Origin: Bacteroidales bacterium
GTDB taxonomy: Bacteria > Bacteroidota > Bacteroidia > Bacteroidales > Muribaculaceae
Direction: 5' to 3'
Length of the DNA stretch: 40,525 nt
NCBI GenBank assembly: GCA_020860515.1
Contig: JAJBUG010000054.1
Location: 1 to 40,525, forward strand
Both the position numbers and the translations under genes were made by a program. The notes under the pieces were generated by a model. That model did not search any database, had not been told where the DNA came from, and saw only the letters and a program-made list of their open reading frames with translations. Shown piece by piece: positions 23,277-31,884 of the stretch (position 1 is its first letter; each line of letters opens with the position of its first letter).

Positions 23277-24242
23277 CTAATCCATTACGTGGCCGGCATT
23301 GTCGGCTTGGCGTATCATCTCGTCGTACTGCTCGGGGGTGAGGTCGTAGAAATAATAATTCACGGGGTTCTGCGGCACATCGAATAGCCGCACCTCATAG
23401 TGGAGGTGGGGGCCAGTGGATTTGCCAGTGTTGCCCACCTCGCCAATCTTGTCGCCTCGCTTCACATATTGGCCTGGCTTCACATTGATACGCGACATAT
23501 GGGCGTAGCGTGTCATGTAGTTGAATCCATGGTCAATTTCCACAGTGTTGCCGTAGGCGCTCTGCCAGCCAGCCTCAGTCACGCGACCATTGCCGGTGGC
23601 ATACACAGGGGTACCGATTGGAGCTGAGAAATCCATGCCCTCGTGGAACTTTCGCGTGCCGTACACGGGATCGATGCGCACGCCATAGCCCGATGCCATC
23701 TGCCGCAACTTGCTCTCCGACACTGGCTGGATGGCAGGAATATGGTCGAGACGGTCCTGCTGGTTAAGCGCCTCTTGGCGCAAGAAGTCGAACGACTTGG
23801 TCTGGCTGTAGAGCTGGTGGTCAAGCACATCGAGCTTCGACACCACGCTCTTCACCAGTTCGTCGTCGGCCAGCGGGAAGGTGTCGTTGCGCTGTCGGTC
23901 CAGGCCTGCGAATCGCTGCGCGTTGCTGATGGGCTTGGCCTGCAACATCACTCGATAGAAATTGTTGTCACGGTTGATGATATCCTCCATCACAGCCATT
24001 TGGTCGTCGGCTTGGCGCCCCAGCACCTCGTATTTGGCTCGCAGCTGGGCATTTTCCTGCTTCAGTTCCTTTTCGCGGGGGAAGTCAACGAAATAATACA
24101 CCACAAAGAATATGGCGCCTCCAATCAGGATGCCGATTATAAATTGGCGCACCACAGCCCACCAGCGCTCCTTGGCGCTGGGATACACTCGCTCGTAGGA
24201 GTCGGTGGCTGGATTATATTTGTAAAAAGTCTTTTTGCTCAA
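23277..24242 (-). CDS. M23 family metallopeptidase (cell-wall endopeptidase)
   Basis: 321 residues from a TTG start (24240-24242), because SKKTFYKYNPATDSYERVYP is the family's N-terminus and no ATG lies in frame nearby. One membrane helix (about 30-55), a coiled-coil (about 58-90), then a complete LytM domain (about 200-300) with metal ligands HEGMD and HLHYEVR plus the strand YMTRYAHMS. It probably cuts peptidoglycan cross-links during growth or division. The long open frame continuing to 25028 on this strand runs into alaS and is spurious. It is divergent from alaS. Confidence 0.9.
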   Translation of the reverse strand: MSKKTFYKYNPATDSYERVYPSAKERWWAVVRQFIIGILIGGAIFFVVYYFVDFPREKELKQENAQLRAKYEVLGRQADDQMAVMEDIINRDNNFYRVMLQAKPISNAQRFAGLDRQRNDTFPLADDELVKSVVSKLDVLDHQLYSQTKSFDFLRQEALNQQDRLDHIPAIQPVSESKLRQMASGYGVRIDPVYGTRKFHEGMDFSAPIGTPVYATGNGRVTEAGWQSAYGNTVEIDHGFNYMTRYAHMSRINVKPGQYVKRGDKIGEVGNTGKSTGPHLHYEVRLFDVPQNPVNYYFYDLTPEQYDEMIRQADNAGHVMD

Positions 24243-24274
24243 TTTGGATATTACGCAAAAAAAGAGTAATTTTG
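24243..24274 (+). promoter_or_regulatory. promoter of alaS
   Basis: TTTG (24243-24246), 20 bp, then TAATTTTG (24267-24274). The start codon lies 133 bp further on, a longer leader than elsewhere in the window. Confidence 0.75.
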
Positions 24275-24303
24275 CAGTTTGAAATCCGATAAGATTTCGA
24301 TTG

Positions 24304-24311
24304 CAAAGATA
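24304..24311 (-). promoter_or_regulatory. -7 box of the M23 peptidase gene
   Basis: The minus strand reads TATCTTTG then C, about 60 bp before the TTG start. The transcript crosses the alaS promoter, so the two divergent units overlap. No good -33 was found. Confidence 0.5.
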
Positions 24312-24407
24312 GCAATTATCTTTTAAACTGAAAAAACAAAAATCGACCCCCGTGATTTTACAGGTGATCGCAAAGGCAGAAACTAAAACAGAAAACTCAG
24401 AAAATAT

Positions 24408-27035
24408 ATGAGCAAACAACTCACAGCAAAGGAGATACGTGAGTCTTTCAAGGACTTCTTCCGGAGCAAGGAGCATCATATCGTGCCCTCGGCTCCGATG
24501 GTTATCAAGGACGACCCGACGCTGATGTTCACCAACGCCGGCATGAACCAGTTCAAGGATATCATCCTTGGCAACAAGGCAGCCAAATACCAGCGCGTGG
24601 CCGATTCGCAGAAGTGCCTGCGCGTCAGCGGCAAGCACAACGACTTGGAGGAGGTGGGCCACGACACCTACCACCACACTATGTTTGAGATGCTGGGCAA
24701 TTGGTCGTTTGGTGACTATTTCAAGCGCGAGGCTATCGACTGGGCATGGGAATATCTGGTGGAAGTGCTTGGTCTTGACCCAAAGCGCCTCTATGCCACA
24801 GTGTTTGAGGGTTCGCCAGCCGAGGGCATCAGCCGCGACGACGAGGCCGCTGGCTACTGGGAGAAGCACTTGCCAGCCGACCATATCATCAATGGCAACA
24901 AGCACGACAATTTCTGGGAAATGGGCGATACAGGGCCATGCGGTCCCTGCTCGGAAATCCACATCGACCTGCGCAGTGATGAAGAGCGTGCCAAGGTCAG
25001 CGGACGCGACATGGTAAACAAGGACCACCCTCAGGTAATCGAAATCTGGAACCTGGTGTTCATGCAGTACAATCGCAAGGCCGACGGCAGCCTGGAGCCG
25101 CTACCAGCCAAGGTGATCGACACGGGCATGGGCTTCGAGCGCCTGTGCATGGCTCTGCAGGGAAAGACATCGAACTATGATACCGACGTGTTTACCCCGC
25201 TCATCGAAAAAATCGGCCACCTCTCTGGCAAGAAATATGGCGAGGATGCCAAGGTGGATGTGGCCATGCGCGTGATTGCCGACCATGTGCGCACAATCGC
25301 TTTTTCAATCGCCGACTCTCAACTGCCCAGCAATGCCAAGGCTGGATATGTGATTCGCCGCATCCTGCGTCGCGCTGTGCGCTATGCCTATACATTCCTA
25401 GACCAGAAGGATGCCTTTATGTACCGCCTGATCGATACCCTGATCGACAGCATGGGCGAGGCTTATCCTGAGATTAAGCAGCAGCGTGAGCTGATTATGA
25501 AGGTTATCAAGGAGGAGGAGGACGCTTTTCTGCGCACCCTCGACAATGGCATACGCCTACTCGACTCTTCAATCCAGGCTGCTCGCAAGGCAGGCAAGAC
25601 CGAGATCAGCGGCAAGGAGGCCTTTACGCTCTATGATACCTATGGATTCCCACTCGACCTTACCGAGTTGATTCTCAAAGAGAACGGCATGACCCTCGAT
25701 GAGGAAGAGTTCAAGAAGGAAATGGACGCTCAGAAGACACGCGCCCGCAATGCAGCAGCTGTTGAGGCTACTGACTGGGTTACTGTCAACGACGGCGAAC
25801 AAGAATTTGTAGGCTACGACCAAACCGAAGTGGCTGCCCGCATCCTGCGATATCGCAAGGTAAAACAAAAGGGCAAGGAATACTATCAGATTATACTCGA
25901 CAAGACCCCATTCTACGCTGAAATGGGTGGACAGGTGGGCGACCGCGGCACCCTCACCAGCGCTGATGGCGAAGTGGTGACCATCTACGACACCAAGCGC
26001 GAGAATGGCATCGGAGTGCATCTCACTCAGAAAATGCCGTCGAATCCCGAAGCTGAGTTTGTGGCAGCTATTGACAAGGAGGCTCGCCAAGCCATCAGCT
26101 GCAACCACACCGCTACCCACCTGCTGCATGCAGCCCTGCGCGAGGTGCTTGGCACACATGTGGAGCAGAAAGGCTCGTTTGTGAGCCCCGATGTGTTGCG
26201 CTTTGACTTCTCACATTTCCAGAAAGTTACGCCCGAGGAACTGCGCCAAGTGGAGCATATTGCCAACCGCCATGTGCGCGAAGCTATTGCCCGCGACGAG
26301 CGCCGAAATGTGCCCATTGCCGAGGCTAAGGCCCTTGGCGCTATGGCCCTCTTCGGCGAGAAATATGGGGATGAAGTGCGTGTGATCAAGTATGGCGACA
26401 GCGTTGAGCTATGCGGTGGCACCCATGTGTCCAACACCGGCAATATCGGCATGATCCGCATCCTCAGCGAGAGCAGCATCGCTGCTGGCATCCGCCGCAT
26501 CGAGGCTATCACTGGCGGCAACGTAGAGCGCGTTGTAGATGAGATGGCCGACACCATCAAGCAGATTGCTGCGATGTTCAACAACAGCAAGGACGTGTTG
26601 GCAGCTCTGCGCAAGAGCATCGAAGAAAATGCTGACCTCCACAAGCAAGTTGACGAATACTTTGCCGAGCGCGTGGTCAACCTCGCTAAGGAGGCCATTG
26701 CCAAGGCTGATATCGTGAATGGCATCAAAGTGGTGAGCATGGTTGGTCCGCGCATCCCCGATGTGGTGAAGAATGTAGCCTTTGAGGTGCGCACAGAGAG
26801 CCCTGAGAATACTGTATTCTTGGGCGCAACCATCGACACAGCCGGCAAACCGCTGTTGACAGTGATGGTAACTGAGGACTTGCAGAAGAACGGCCTCAAT
26901 GCCAGCCAGATGGTGCGCGAGGCAGCTAAGTGCATTAAGGGCGGTGGCGGCGGCCAGCCGGGCTTTGCCCAGGCCGGCGGCAAAGACCGCGAAGGCATCA
27001 CCGCAGCCTACGATAAGCTTCGCGAAGCTTTGTAA
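24408..27035 (+). CDS. alaS: alanyl-tRNA synthetase
   Basis: A full-length 875-residue class II synthetase. The N-terminal catalytic core includes [15 protein letters not shown], the motif [20 protein letters not shown] and GMGFERL. The tRNA-recognition region includes [11 protein letters not shown]. The editing domain carries HTATHLLH (about residue 567) and [13 protein letters not shown] (about 669). The C-Ala domain ends with the glycine-rich [14 protein letters not shown]. It charges tRNA-Ala and removes misacylated Ser/Gly. The ATG at 24408 begins the conserved [14 protein letters not shown]. It is apparently monocistronic, with repeats following the stop. Confidence 0.97.
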   Translation: MSKQLTAKEIRESFKDFFRSKEHHIVPSAPMVIKDDPTLMFTNAGMNQFKDIILGNKAAKYQRVADSQKCLRVSGKHNDLEEVGHDTYHHTMFEMLGNWSFGDYFKREAIDWAWEYLVEVLGLDPKRLYATVFEGSPAEGISRDDEAAGYWEKHLPADHIINGNKHDNFWEMGDTGPCGPCSEIHIDLRSDEERAKVSGRDMVNKDHPQVIEIWNLVFMQYNRKADGSLEPLPAKVIDTGMGFERLCMALQGKTSNYDTDVFTPLIEKIGHLSGKKYGEDAKVDVAMRVIADHVRTIAFSIADSQLPSNAKAGYVIRRILRRAVRYAYTFLDQKDAFMYRLIDTLIDSMGEAYPEIKQQRELIMKVIKEEEDAFLRTLDNGIRLLDSSIQAARKAGKTEISGKEAFTLYDTYGFPLDLTELILKENGMTLDEEEFKKEMDAQKTRARNAAAVEATDWVTVNDGEQEFVGYDQTEVAARILRYRKVKQKGKEYYQIILDKTPFYAEMGGQVGDRGTLTSADGEVVTIYDTKRENGIGVHLTQKMPSNPEAEFVAAIDKEARQAISCNHTATHLLHAALREVLGTHVEQKGSFVSPDVLRFDFSHFQKVTPEELRQVEHIANRHVREAIARDERRNVPIAEAKALGAMALFGEKYGDEVRVIKYGDSVELCGGTHVSNTGNIGMIRILSESSIAAGIRRIEAITGGNVERVVDEMADTIKQIAAMFNNSKDVLAALRKSIEENADLHKQVDEYFAERVVNLAKEAIAKADIVNGIKVVSMVGPRIPDVVKNVAFEVRTESPENTVFLGATIDTAGKPLLTVMVTEDLQKNGLNASQMVREAAKCIKGGGGGQPGFAQAGGKDREGITAAYDKLREAL

Positions 27036-27036
27036 C

Positions 27037-27084
27037 GCGTCAGCCCTTCGATGCGTCAGCCGTTCGATGCGTCAGCCGTTCGAT
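27037..27084. repeat. three 16-bp direct repeats after alaS
   Basis: GCGTCAGCCSTTCGAT occurs three times head-to-tail (27037-27052, 27053-27068, 27069-27084), beginning one base past the alaS stop codon. The first copy differs in one base. Confidence 0.85.
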
Positions 27085-27090
27085 TACCCA

Positions 27091-27148
27091 GGTTCCTCGC
27101 TTTCCCGCTTTCCCGGGAAAGCGAGGAAAACGAGGAATCCGGAAAATC
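27091..27148. repeat. octamer-register hairpin array before the C11 protease gene
   Basis: Octamers GGTTCCTC, GCTTTCCC, GCTTTCCC, GGGAAAGC (27091-27122), then 9-mers GAGGAAAAC, GAGGAATCC, and GGAAAATC (27141-27148). TTCCTCGCTTTCCC (27093-27106) pairs with GGGAAAGCGAGGAA (27115-27128), and GCTTTCCCGGGAAAGC is itself a perfect palindrome. It is followed by CTTAAAACTTAAAAC (27179-27193), as before prmA. Confidence 0.75.
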
Positions 27149-27198
27149 GGACGCCATCCGGAATCTTGCCACCTATCACTTAAAACTTAAAACCTTTC

Positions 27199-27229
27199 TT
27201 GTGGATTTCACTGAAAATTCGTAACTTTG
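27199..27229 (+). promoter_or_regulatory. promoter directly abutting the C11 protease start
   Basis: TTG (27199-27201), 20 bp, then TAACTTTG (27222-27229). The ATG is at 27234, only 4 bp after the -7 box, so the transcript would begin at or next to the start codon. Confidence 0.65.
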
Positions 27230-27233
27230 CACT

Positions 27234-28433
27234 ATGGAAAAGACATTTATAACAATTAAAAAGATACTGTTGGCATTTGCTATGGCATTGCCGCTGATGG
27301 GGGTGGTGGCATGCGGCAGCAGCCACAATGATGATCCTACGCCTGATCCAGAGCCCGAGGATGAGACTACACTGCGCACTGTGCTGGTATATATGGAGGC
27401 CAAAAACAACCTTGGATACAGCATTGACGCTCTCAACCTGCGCCAGATGCAGGAAGCCGCAGCCTTAGGCGACCTGGGCAAAGGGCGCCTGCTGGTGTTC
27501 CACTCGCCCAACAGCGGTGAAACCACCATCAAGGAAATCACTGCAACTGGCATCGACACCCTGTATATCTACCAAGAGGCTCCCTCAGCCGTGACCATCG
27601 ACTGCATGCGCGACGCATGGGCCAAGGTCAAGGAATATGCTCCCGCCAAGGAGTACGGCATGGTACTGTGGAGCCACGCCACTGGCTGGCTGCAGGACGG
27701 CATTGCCGACAGCATGACAGGCGCAACTCTTTATACTTACGGCAATGAAAAAAATAATAAAATGAATATTACGGCTCTGGCAAAGGCTTTGGATGGGCAA
27801 GAGTTGGAATTCATTTATTTCGATTGTTGCTATATGATGAATATAGAAAGTCTGTATGAATTAAGGAATTGTGCAAATTATTTTGTGGGAAGTCCCACAG
27901 AAACACCATTTAATGGAATGCCTTATGATTTGAATCTAAAATATTTATTTGGTGAAGAAATAGATTTGATAGGCGCAGCAGAATCAACCTTTAATTATTA
28001 TAAAGATTTAGATTTTGGCACTTATGAGTCCGATCCAAGGTATGCGCAATGCCCCATTACAATGTCGGTGGTAAAGGCATCGGAAATTGATAATCTTGCA
28101 GAAATTACTCGTGAGGTGTATCTACAATCGGATAGCTTATATCCCGAAGGATATGAGCCTCAGTACTATTCAGATATACATGTTTATTATAGTGATTTTG
28201 GCGATTACATAAACACCCTCTGTCAGGACGAAGGTTTGCTGAGCACCTGGAATGAAATATTTGACCGCACAGTAATTTACAAGGTCAATCAACCTTGGAT
28301 TTGGGGCGATTTTGAATTAAGCAGATATTCAGGTCTCACCACATACATTATAAAAGACACTGGCTATATCTACACTAAAAATTACAACACCCTCAGCTGG
28401 TACACAGATGTGGTGAAGGATGCAGTCGAATAA
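27234..28433 (+). CDS. clostripain-related (C11) cysteine peptidase lipoprotein
   Basis: 399 residues. A lipoprotein signal peptide (lipobox GVVACGSS, Cys about 26) is followed by a Pro/Asp/Glu-rich linker and the C11 domain. The catalytic His lies in VLWSHATGW (about 147) and the catalytic Cys in IYFDCCYMMNIESLYELRN (about 197). C11 enzymes cleave after Arg/Lys and often mature by self-cleavage. The predicted site is the cell surface. The middle of the gene (about 27735-28205) is much more AT-rich than both ends although the frame is unbroken, suggesting recombination. MscS follows 13 bp later and may be cotranscribed. Confidence 0.88.
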   Translation: MEKTFITIKKILLAFAMALPLMGVVACGSSHNDDPTPDPEPEDETTLRTVLVYMEAKNNLGYSIDALNLRQMQEAAALGDLGKGRLLVFHSPNSGETTIKEITATGIDTLYIYQEAPSAVTIDCMRDAWAKVKEYAPAKEYGMVLWSHATGWLQDGIADSMTGATLYTYGNEKNNKMNITALAKALDGQELEFIYFDCCYMMNIESLYELRNCANYFVGSPTETPFNGMPYDLNLKYLFGEEIDLIGAAESTFNYYKDLDFGTYESDPRYAQCPITMSVVKASEIDNLAEITREVYLQSDSLYPEGYEPQYYSDIHVYYSDFGDYINTLCQDEGLLSTWNEIFDRTVIYKVNQPWIWGDFELSRYSGLTTYIIKDTGYIYTKNYNTLSWYTDVVKDAVE

Positions 28434-28446
28434 TTAGCACAAACCA

Positions 28447-29553
28447 ATGATTCAATCCGATCTATATCCTCTTGACCTCAATACAGTCAAACCTGACTCA
28501 ATCCCAAGCGTACAGGAAGAGATTGAGATGCTCAAGTCGATGCCTCTCGATGAGTTTTTCGACAAGGCCATCTCATCGGTGGTGACATTTACCATCAACC
28601 TTACCATTGCCGTCGTAGTGTTCTACGTCGGCAAGTTCATTATCAATAAGATCAATCATGTGCTGGCCACCATATTGGTGCGCCGTCAAGTGGATAAGAG
28701 CCTCACCACCTTCGTGTTGTCGCTGGTCAAGATGGTGCTCTACTTCCTGCTAATTGTCACGGTGATTGGCATCTTGGGTATTGAGACCTCGTCGTTCATC
28801 GCGCTCTTCGCCTCGGCCGGCGTTGCCATCGGTATGGCATTGAGTGGTACGCTCCAGAACTTTGCTGGAGGCGTGCTAATCTTGCTTATCAAACCTTACA
28901 AGGTAGGGGATTACATTGAGGCTCAGGGTTATGCAGGCACAGTGCAGGAGATTCAGATTTTTCACACTATAATAGTTACCCCTGACAATAAGTCAATTAT
29001 AATCCCTAATGGCGGCCTGTCCACAGGTTCGGTAAATAATTACAGCCGTGAGGATTATCGCCGCGTGGATTGGACCATAGCTATCTCTTACGGCGACAAT
29101 GTGGACGCGGCGCGCAAGGCAATTCTCGATATCTTTGCAAGCGATAGCCGCTTGGTGAAGCAGTATGTCGAGGATGACCGTCGCGAACGAGCCATTGCTG
29201 CCGAAGAGGCACTACACGACAGTCTGGTGGAGCTGCCCCAGGAGAGCCATAACTTCCTATGGCGACTGGTGCATAAGCGTCAGCGTCGCATGCGCGACCG
29301 CATCAGCGATTGGCAAAACAATGAATTAGCCAAGACCATGCGCATGGTGCCTAAGGTTGACCGCAGCCCAGTGGTGTGGGTGAGCGAGTTGGCCGACAGC
29401 AGCGTCAACCTCAGCGCACGCGCATGGACGCGCAACGAATACTACTGGGGGGTTTTCTTCGAACTCAACGAGCGCTTCTATAACGAATTGCCCCAGCACG
29501 GCATCAACTTCCCCTTCCCGCAGCTCGATGTCCACCTGCCGAGCCAGCAATGA
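28447..29553 (+). CDS. MscS-type small-conductance mechanosensitive channel with insertion
   Basis: 368 residues. The N-terminal region has three membrane helices; the pore helix is FIALFASAGVAIGMALSG followed by TLQNFAGGVLILL (about 115-147). The MscS beta domain follows with KPYKVGDYIE and PNGGLSTGSVNNYS. The C-terminal domain begins WTIAISYGDNVDAAR and ends VVWVSELADSSVNLSARAW, then FPFPQLDVHL. Between them (about 240-300) is an extra basic, helical segment (EDDRRERAIAAEEALHDSL; VHKRQRRMRDRISDW) that ordinary MscS lacks. The channel releases solutes on osmotic downshock. A strong terminator follows. Confidence 0.92.
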   Translation: MIQSDLYPLDLNTVKPDSIPSVQEEIEMLKSMPLDEFFDKAISSVVTFTINLTIAVVVFYVGKFIINKINHVLATILVRRQVDKSLTTFVLSLVKMVLYFLLIVTVIGILGIETSSFIALFASAGVAIGMALSGTLQNFAGGVLILLIKPYKVGDYIEAQGYAGTVQEIQIFHTIIVTPDNKSIIIPNGGLSTGSVNNYSREDYRRVDWTIAISYGDNVDAARKAILDIFASDSRLVKQYVEDDRRERAIAAEEALHDSLVELPQESHNFLWRLVHKRQRRMRDRISDWQNNELAKTMRMVPKVDRSPVVWVSELADSSVNLSARAWTRNEYYWGVFFELNERFYNELPQHGINFPFPQLDVHLPSQQ

Positions 29554-29570
29554 ATAATAAATACTGAATG

Positions 29571-29605
29571 ATGGGCTGTCGCATTCTTGCCACAGCCCAT
29601 TTTTA
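29571..29605 (+). terminator. terminator after mscS
   Basis: ATGGGCTGT (29571-29579) pairs with ACAGCCCAT (29592-29600), followed by TTTTTAT. Confidence 0.8.
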
Positions 29606-29630
29606 TGGGTTTATAGGAGTTCCAAAAAAA

Positions 29631-29658
29631 TTATTCATTATTCATTATCCATTATTCA
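29631..29658. repeat. heptamer repeats upstream of yicC
   Basis: Four head-to-tail heptamers TTATTCA (the third is TTATCCA) lie just before the yicC -7 box, about where a -33 element would be expected. Similar TTATTCA/TTATACA units occur at about 11014-11035. Confidence 0.7.
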
Positions 29659-29670
29659 TTATTTTTTTTG

Positions 29671-29678
29671 TAACTTTG
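29671..29678 (+). promoter_or_regulatory. -7 box of the yicC-gmk-nadD operon
   Basis: TAACTTTG followed by CTAAAA, 24 bp before the yicC ATG. The upstream position is occupied by heptamer repeats and a T-run. Confidence 0.6.
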
Positions 29679-29702
29679 CTAAAATGATAAAAAAATTGGC
29701 CT

Positions 29703-30581
29703 ATGCTGTATTCGATGACAGGCTTTGGCCGTGCTACGGTTGAAACCTCCGACAAGAAAATCACCGTTGAGATAAAGAGTCTCAACTCAAAGCAAATGGA
29801 CTTGGCTGTGCGTGTGCCACAGGCATTTCGCACCTCTGAAGCTGAGGTGCGAAACATCGCCTCGCGTGCCCTGCAACGCGGAAAAGCTGACCTCACGGTG
29901 ACATCTGAGCCACTCAATGGCGAGACAACCGCACAAATCAATATCAACGCACTCAAAAGTTACAAGCACCAAATCCTGGAAGCTTCCGAAACACTTGGCA
30001 TCAATCCACCCGAGGATTGGTACTCGGTGCTGTTGCGCTTCCCCGATGTGATGACATCCGAGGTTGCTCCCGATGCCAACGAGGCCGATGTGCAAGCCTT
30101 GCTGCGCTGCACTCAGGAGGCTGTGGACCAGCTGATGGCTCATCGCCGCGAAGAGGGCAAGCGCCTTGAGGATTTCTTTGCCCTGCGCATTAGGCGCATC
30201 CAAGAGTTGCTCGCCAAGGTGCCACAGTTCGAAGAGGAGCGTATCTCACGCATTCGCACACGCATCGAAGACAACCTCAACAAACTCAACACCGTAGAAT
30301 ACGACCATGGCCGATTCGAGCAAGAGATGATATTCTACATCGAAAAGCTCGACATCAACGAAGAAAAGCAACGACTGGCCCAGCACTTGAAATATTTCAT
30401 GGAGACAATGGCTCAGCCCGATGGAGGCCAGGGCAAAAAGCTCGGGTTCATCAGCCAGGAAATGGGCCGAGAGATTAATACCCTCGGCTCGAAAAGCAAC
30501 CAAGCCGACATGCAGCGCCTGGTAGTCCAAATGAAGGACGAACTGGAGCAAATCAAGGAGCAAGTGCTGAATGCGATGTAA
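29703..30581 (+). CDS. yicC: YicC/YloC-family endoribonuclease
   Basis: 292 residues, normal length. The N-terminal YicC domain begins MLYSMTGFGRATVETSDKKI and continues VEIKSLNSKQMDLAVRVPQ. The C-terminal DUF1732 domain carries DINEEKQRLAQHLKYF and GKKLGFISQEMGREINTLGS, ending MKDELEQIKEQVLN. YicC proteins are RNases active on structured or small RNAs. It precedes gmk and nadD, a common Bacteroidales gene order. Confidence 0.93.
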   Translation: MLYSMTGFGRATVETSDKKITVEIKSLNSKQMDLAVRVPQAFRTSEAEVRNIASRALQRGKADLTVTSEPLNGETTAQININALKSYKHQILEASETLGINPPEDWYSVLLRFPDVMTSEVAPDANEADVQALLRCTQEAVDQLMAHRREEGKRLEDFFALRIRRIQELLAKVPQFEEERISRIRTRIEDNLNKLNTVEYDHGRFEQEMIFYIEKLDINEEKQRLAQHLKYFMETMAQPDGGQGKKLGFISQEMGREINTLGSKSNQADMQRLVVQMKDELEQIKEQVLNAM

Positions 30582-30627
30582 GTTTATGGGACTTGATGGG
30601 ATTAAATGAGAGCTCGATGTGACAACC

Positions 30628-30667
30628 GTCCGTTCGTTTTCTCGTTTTCCCGCTCTCCCGATAATCC
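30628..30667. repeat. octamer-register array between yicC and gmk
   Basis: Five octamers, each starting with G and ending with C: GTCCGTTC, GTTTTCTC, GTTTTCCC, GCTCTCCC, GATAATCC. Unlike the arrays before prmA and the C11 gene it has no clear inverted half. Confidence 0.65.
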
Positions 30668-30684
30668 AAAATAAAAAATTTTTT

Positions 30685-31263
30685 ATGGATCGTTTAGGTA
30701 AGTTAATCGTAATTTCCGCCCCAAGTGGAGCTGGCAAGTCCACGATCATTAATTCGATTCTTGATGAGGGTGCAATTGATATGCAATTCTCGGTCTCAGC
30801 CACCAACCGCAAGCCGCGCGAGGGCGAAGAGAATGGGGTAAGTTATCATTTTATGACCACTGAGCAATTTCGCGATGCCATTGCCAACAACGAATTTGTA
30901 GAGTGGGAGCAGGTGTATCCTGGGCGCTATTATGGCACCTTGAGGCGCGAAATCGAGGAAAAATGTCGCCAAGGCCACAATATAGTGCTCGACATTGATG
31001 TGAATGGAGCACTTAGGGTAAAGAAGCAGTTCGGCGACCAAGCCCTCACAGTCTTTGTGATGCCACCGAGCATCGACGCCCTGAAAAAGCGTCTTGAGCA
31101 CCGTGGCACCGAAGCTCCCGAAATCATCAGCGAGCGCCTCAACCGCGCCGAATATGAAATGGAGCGGGGACAAAAGGACTTTGATGCCGTAATCCTCAAC
31201 GACGACCTCGACAAGGCAATTGCCGAAACCAAAGCTACCATCCAGAATTTTATTAATTGTTAA
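30685..31263 (+). CDS. gmk: guanylate kinase
   Basis: 192 residues from ATG at 30685 (the frame is open from 30619, but the family N-terminus MDRLGKLIVISAPSGAGKST starts here). The P-loop is SAPSGAGKST (11-20). GMP-binding blocks are SVSATNRKPREGE and GRYYGT, then VLDIDVNGALRVKK and the lid RGTEAPEIISERLNRA. It phosphorylates GMP to GDP. It is 39 bp upstream of nadD. Confidence 0.96.
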   Translation: MDRLGKLIVISAPSGAGKSTIINSILDEGAIDMQFSVSATNRKPREGEENGVSYHFMTTEQFRDAIANNEFVEWEQVYPGRYYGTLRREIEEKCRQGHNIVLDIDVNGALRVKKQFGDQALTVFVMPPSIDALKKRLEHRGTEAPEIISERLNRAEYEMERGQKDFDAVILNDDLDKAIAETKATIQNFINC

Positions 31264-31302
31264 TACTTTAATTATTAATGATTAATTATTAACCTTTATT
31301 CC

Positions 31303-31884
31303 ATGGAGAAGATAGGCATTCTGGGAGGTTCGTTCAACCCCGTGCATGTGGGTCACATGATGATCGCCAATTATCTCACACAGTGGGGGATTGTGGATAA
31401 GGTGTGGCTTACCCTCTCGCCTCGCAATCCGCTCAAGGACAGCGCGGAACTTATCCCCGACATGAAGCGACTGGCCATGCTGAAGATAGCCTGCGAGAAT
31501 GTGCCGGGTGTGCATATTTGCGACATCGAGCTCTCAATGCCTCGTCCCTCCTACACAATCGACACGCTCCGCCTGCTCAAAAAGCGCCATCCCAACAAGG
31601 ACTTCAAGCTGGTCATTGGCAGCGACAATTGGAACACTTGGAACCAATGGCGCGCTGGCGATGAGATTCTCGATGAGTTCGGTGTGCTGGTTTATCCTCG
31701 TCCCGGCAAGGAAATCAAGAATCAGTATGTAGATGGCATGGACGTGGTGTCGAGCCCGATGATTAATCTGTCCAGTTCGTTTATTCGACAAGCCATATCC
31801 AAGGGCAGGGATGTAAGATGTTTCCTGCCTACAGGCGTGTATGATTATATCAAAACTAACCACCTTTACGAGCCAAAACAATGA
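31303..31884 (+). CDS. nadD: nicotinate-nucleotide adenylyltransferase
   Basis: 193 residues of the NadD family. The nucleotidyltransferase signature GGSFNPVHVGH is at 8-18. Further blocks are LSPRNPLKD, RPSYTIDTLRLL, VIGSDNWNTWNQWR and the C-terminal ISSTxIR-like NLSSSFIRQAI. It makes deamido-NAD. Its stop overlaps the next start by 4 bp (ATGA). Confidence 0.95.
   Translation: MEKIGILGGSFNPVHVGHMMIANYLTQWGIVDKVWLTLSPRNPLKDSAELIPDMKRLAMLKIACENVPGVHICDIELSMPRPSYTIDTLRLLKKRHPNKDFKLVIGSDNWNTWNQWRAGDEILDEFGVLVYPRPGKEIKNQYVDGMDVVSSPMINLSSSFIRQAISKGRDVRCFLPTGVYDYIKTNHLYEPKQ

Noticed and set aside
24275..24330. Three-way-junction leader (riboswitch-like) between the M23 peptidase and alaS
   Set aside because: CAGTTT/AAACTG with GAAATC/GATTTC and ATTGC/GCAAT can be paired, but the predicted starts on both strands fall inside the structure, so neither transcript contains all of it.
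24243..25028. N-terminal extension of the M23 peptidase frame on the minus strand
   Set aside because: It is antisense to alaS and its promoter; the conserved N-terminus begins at the TTG at 24242.
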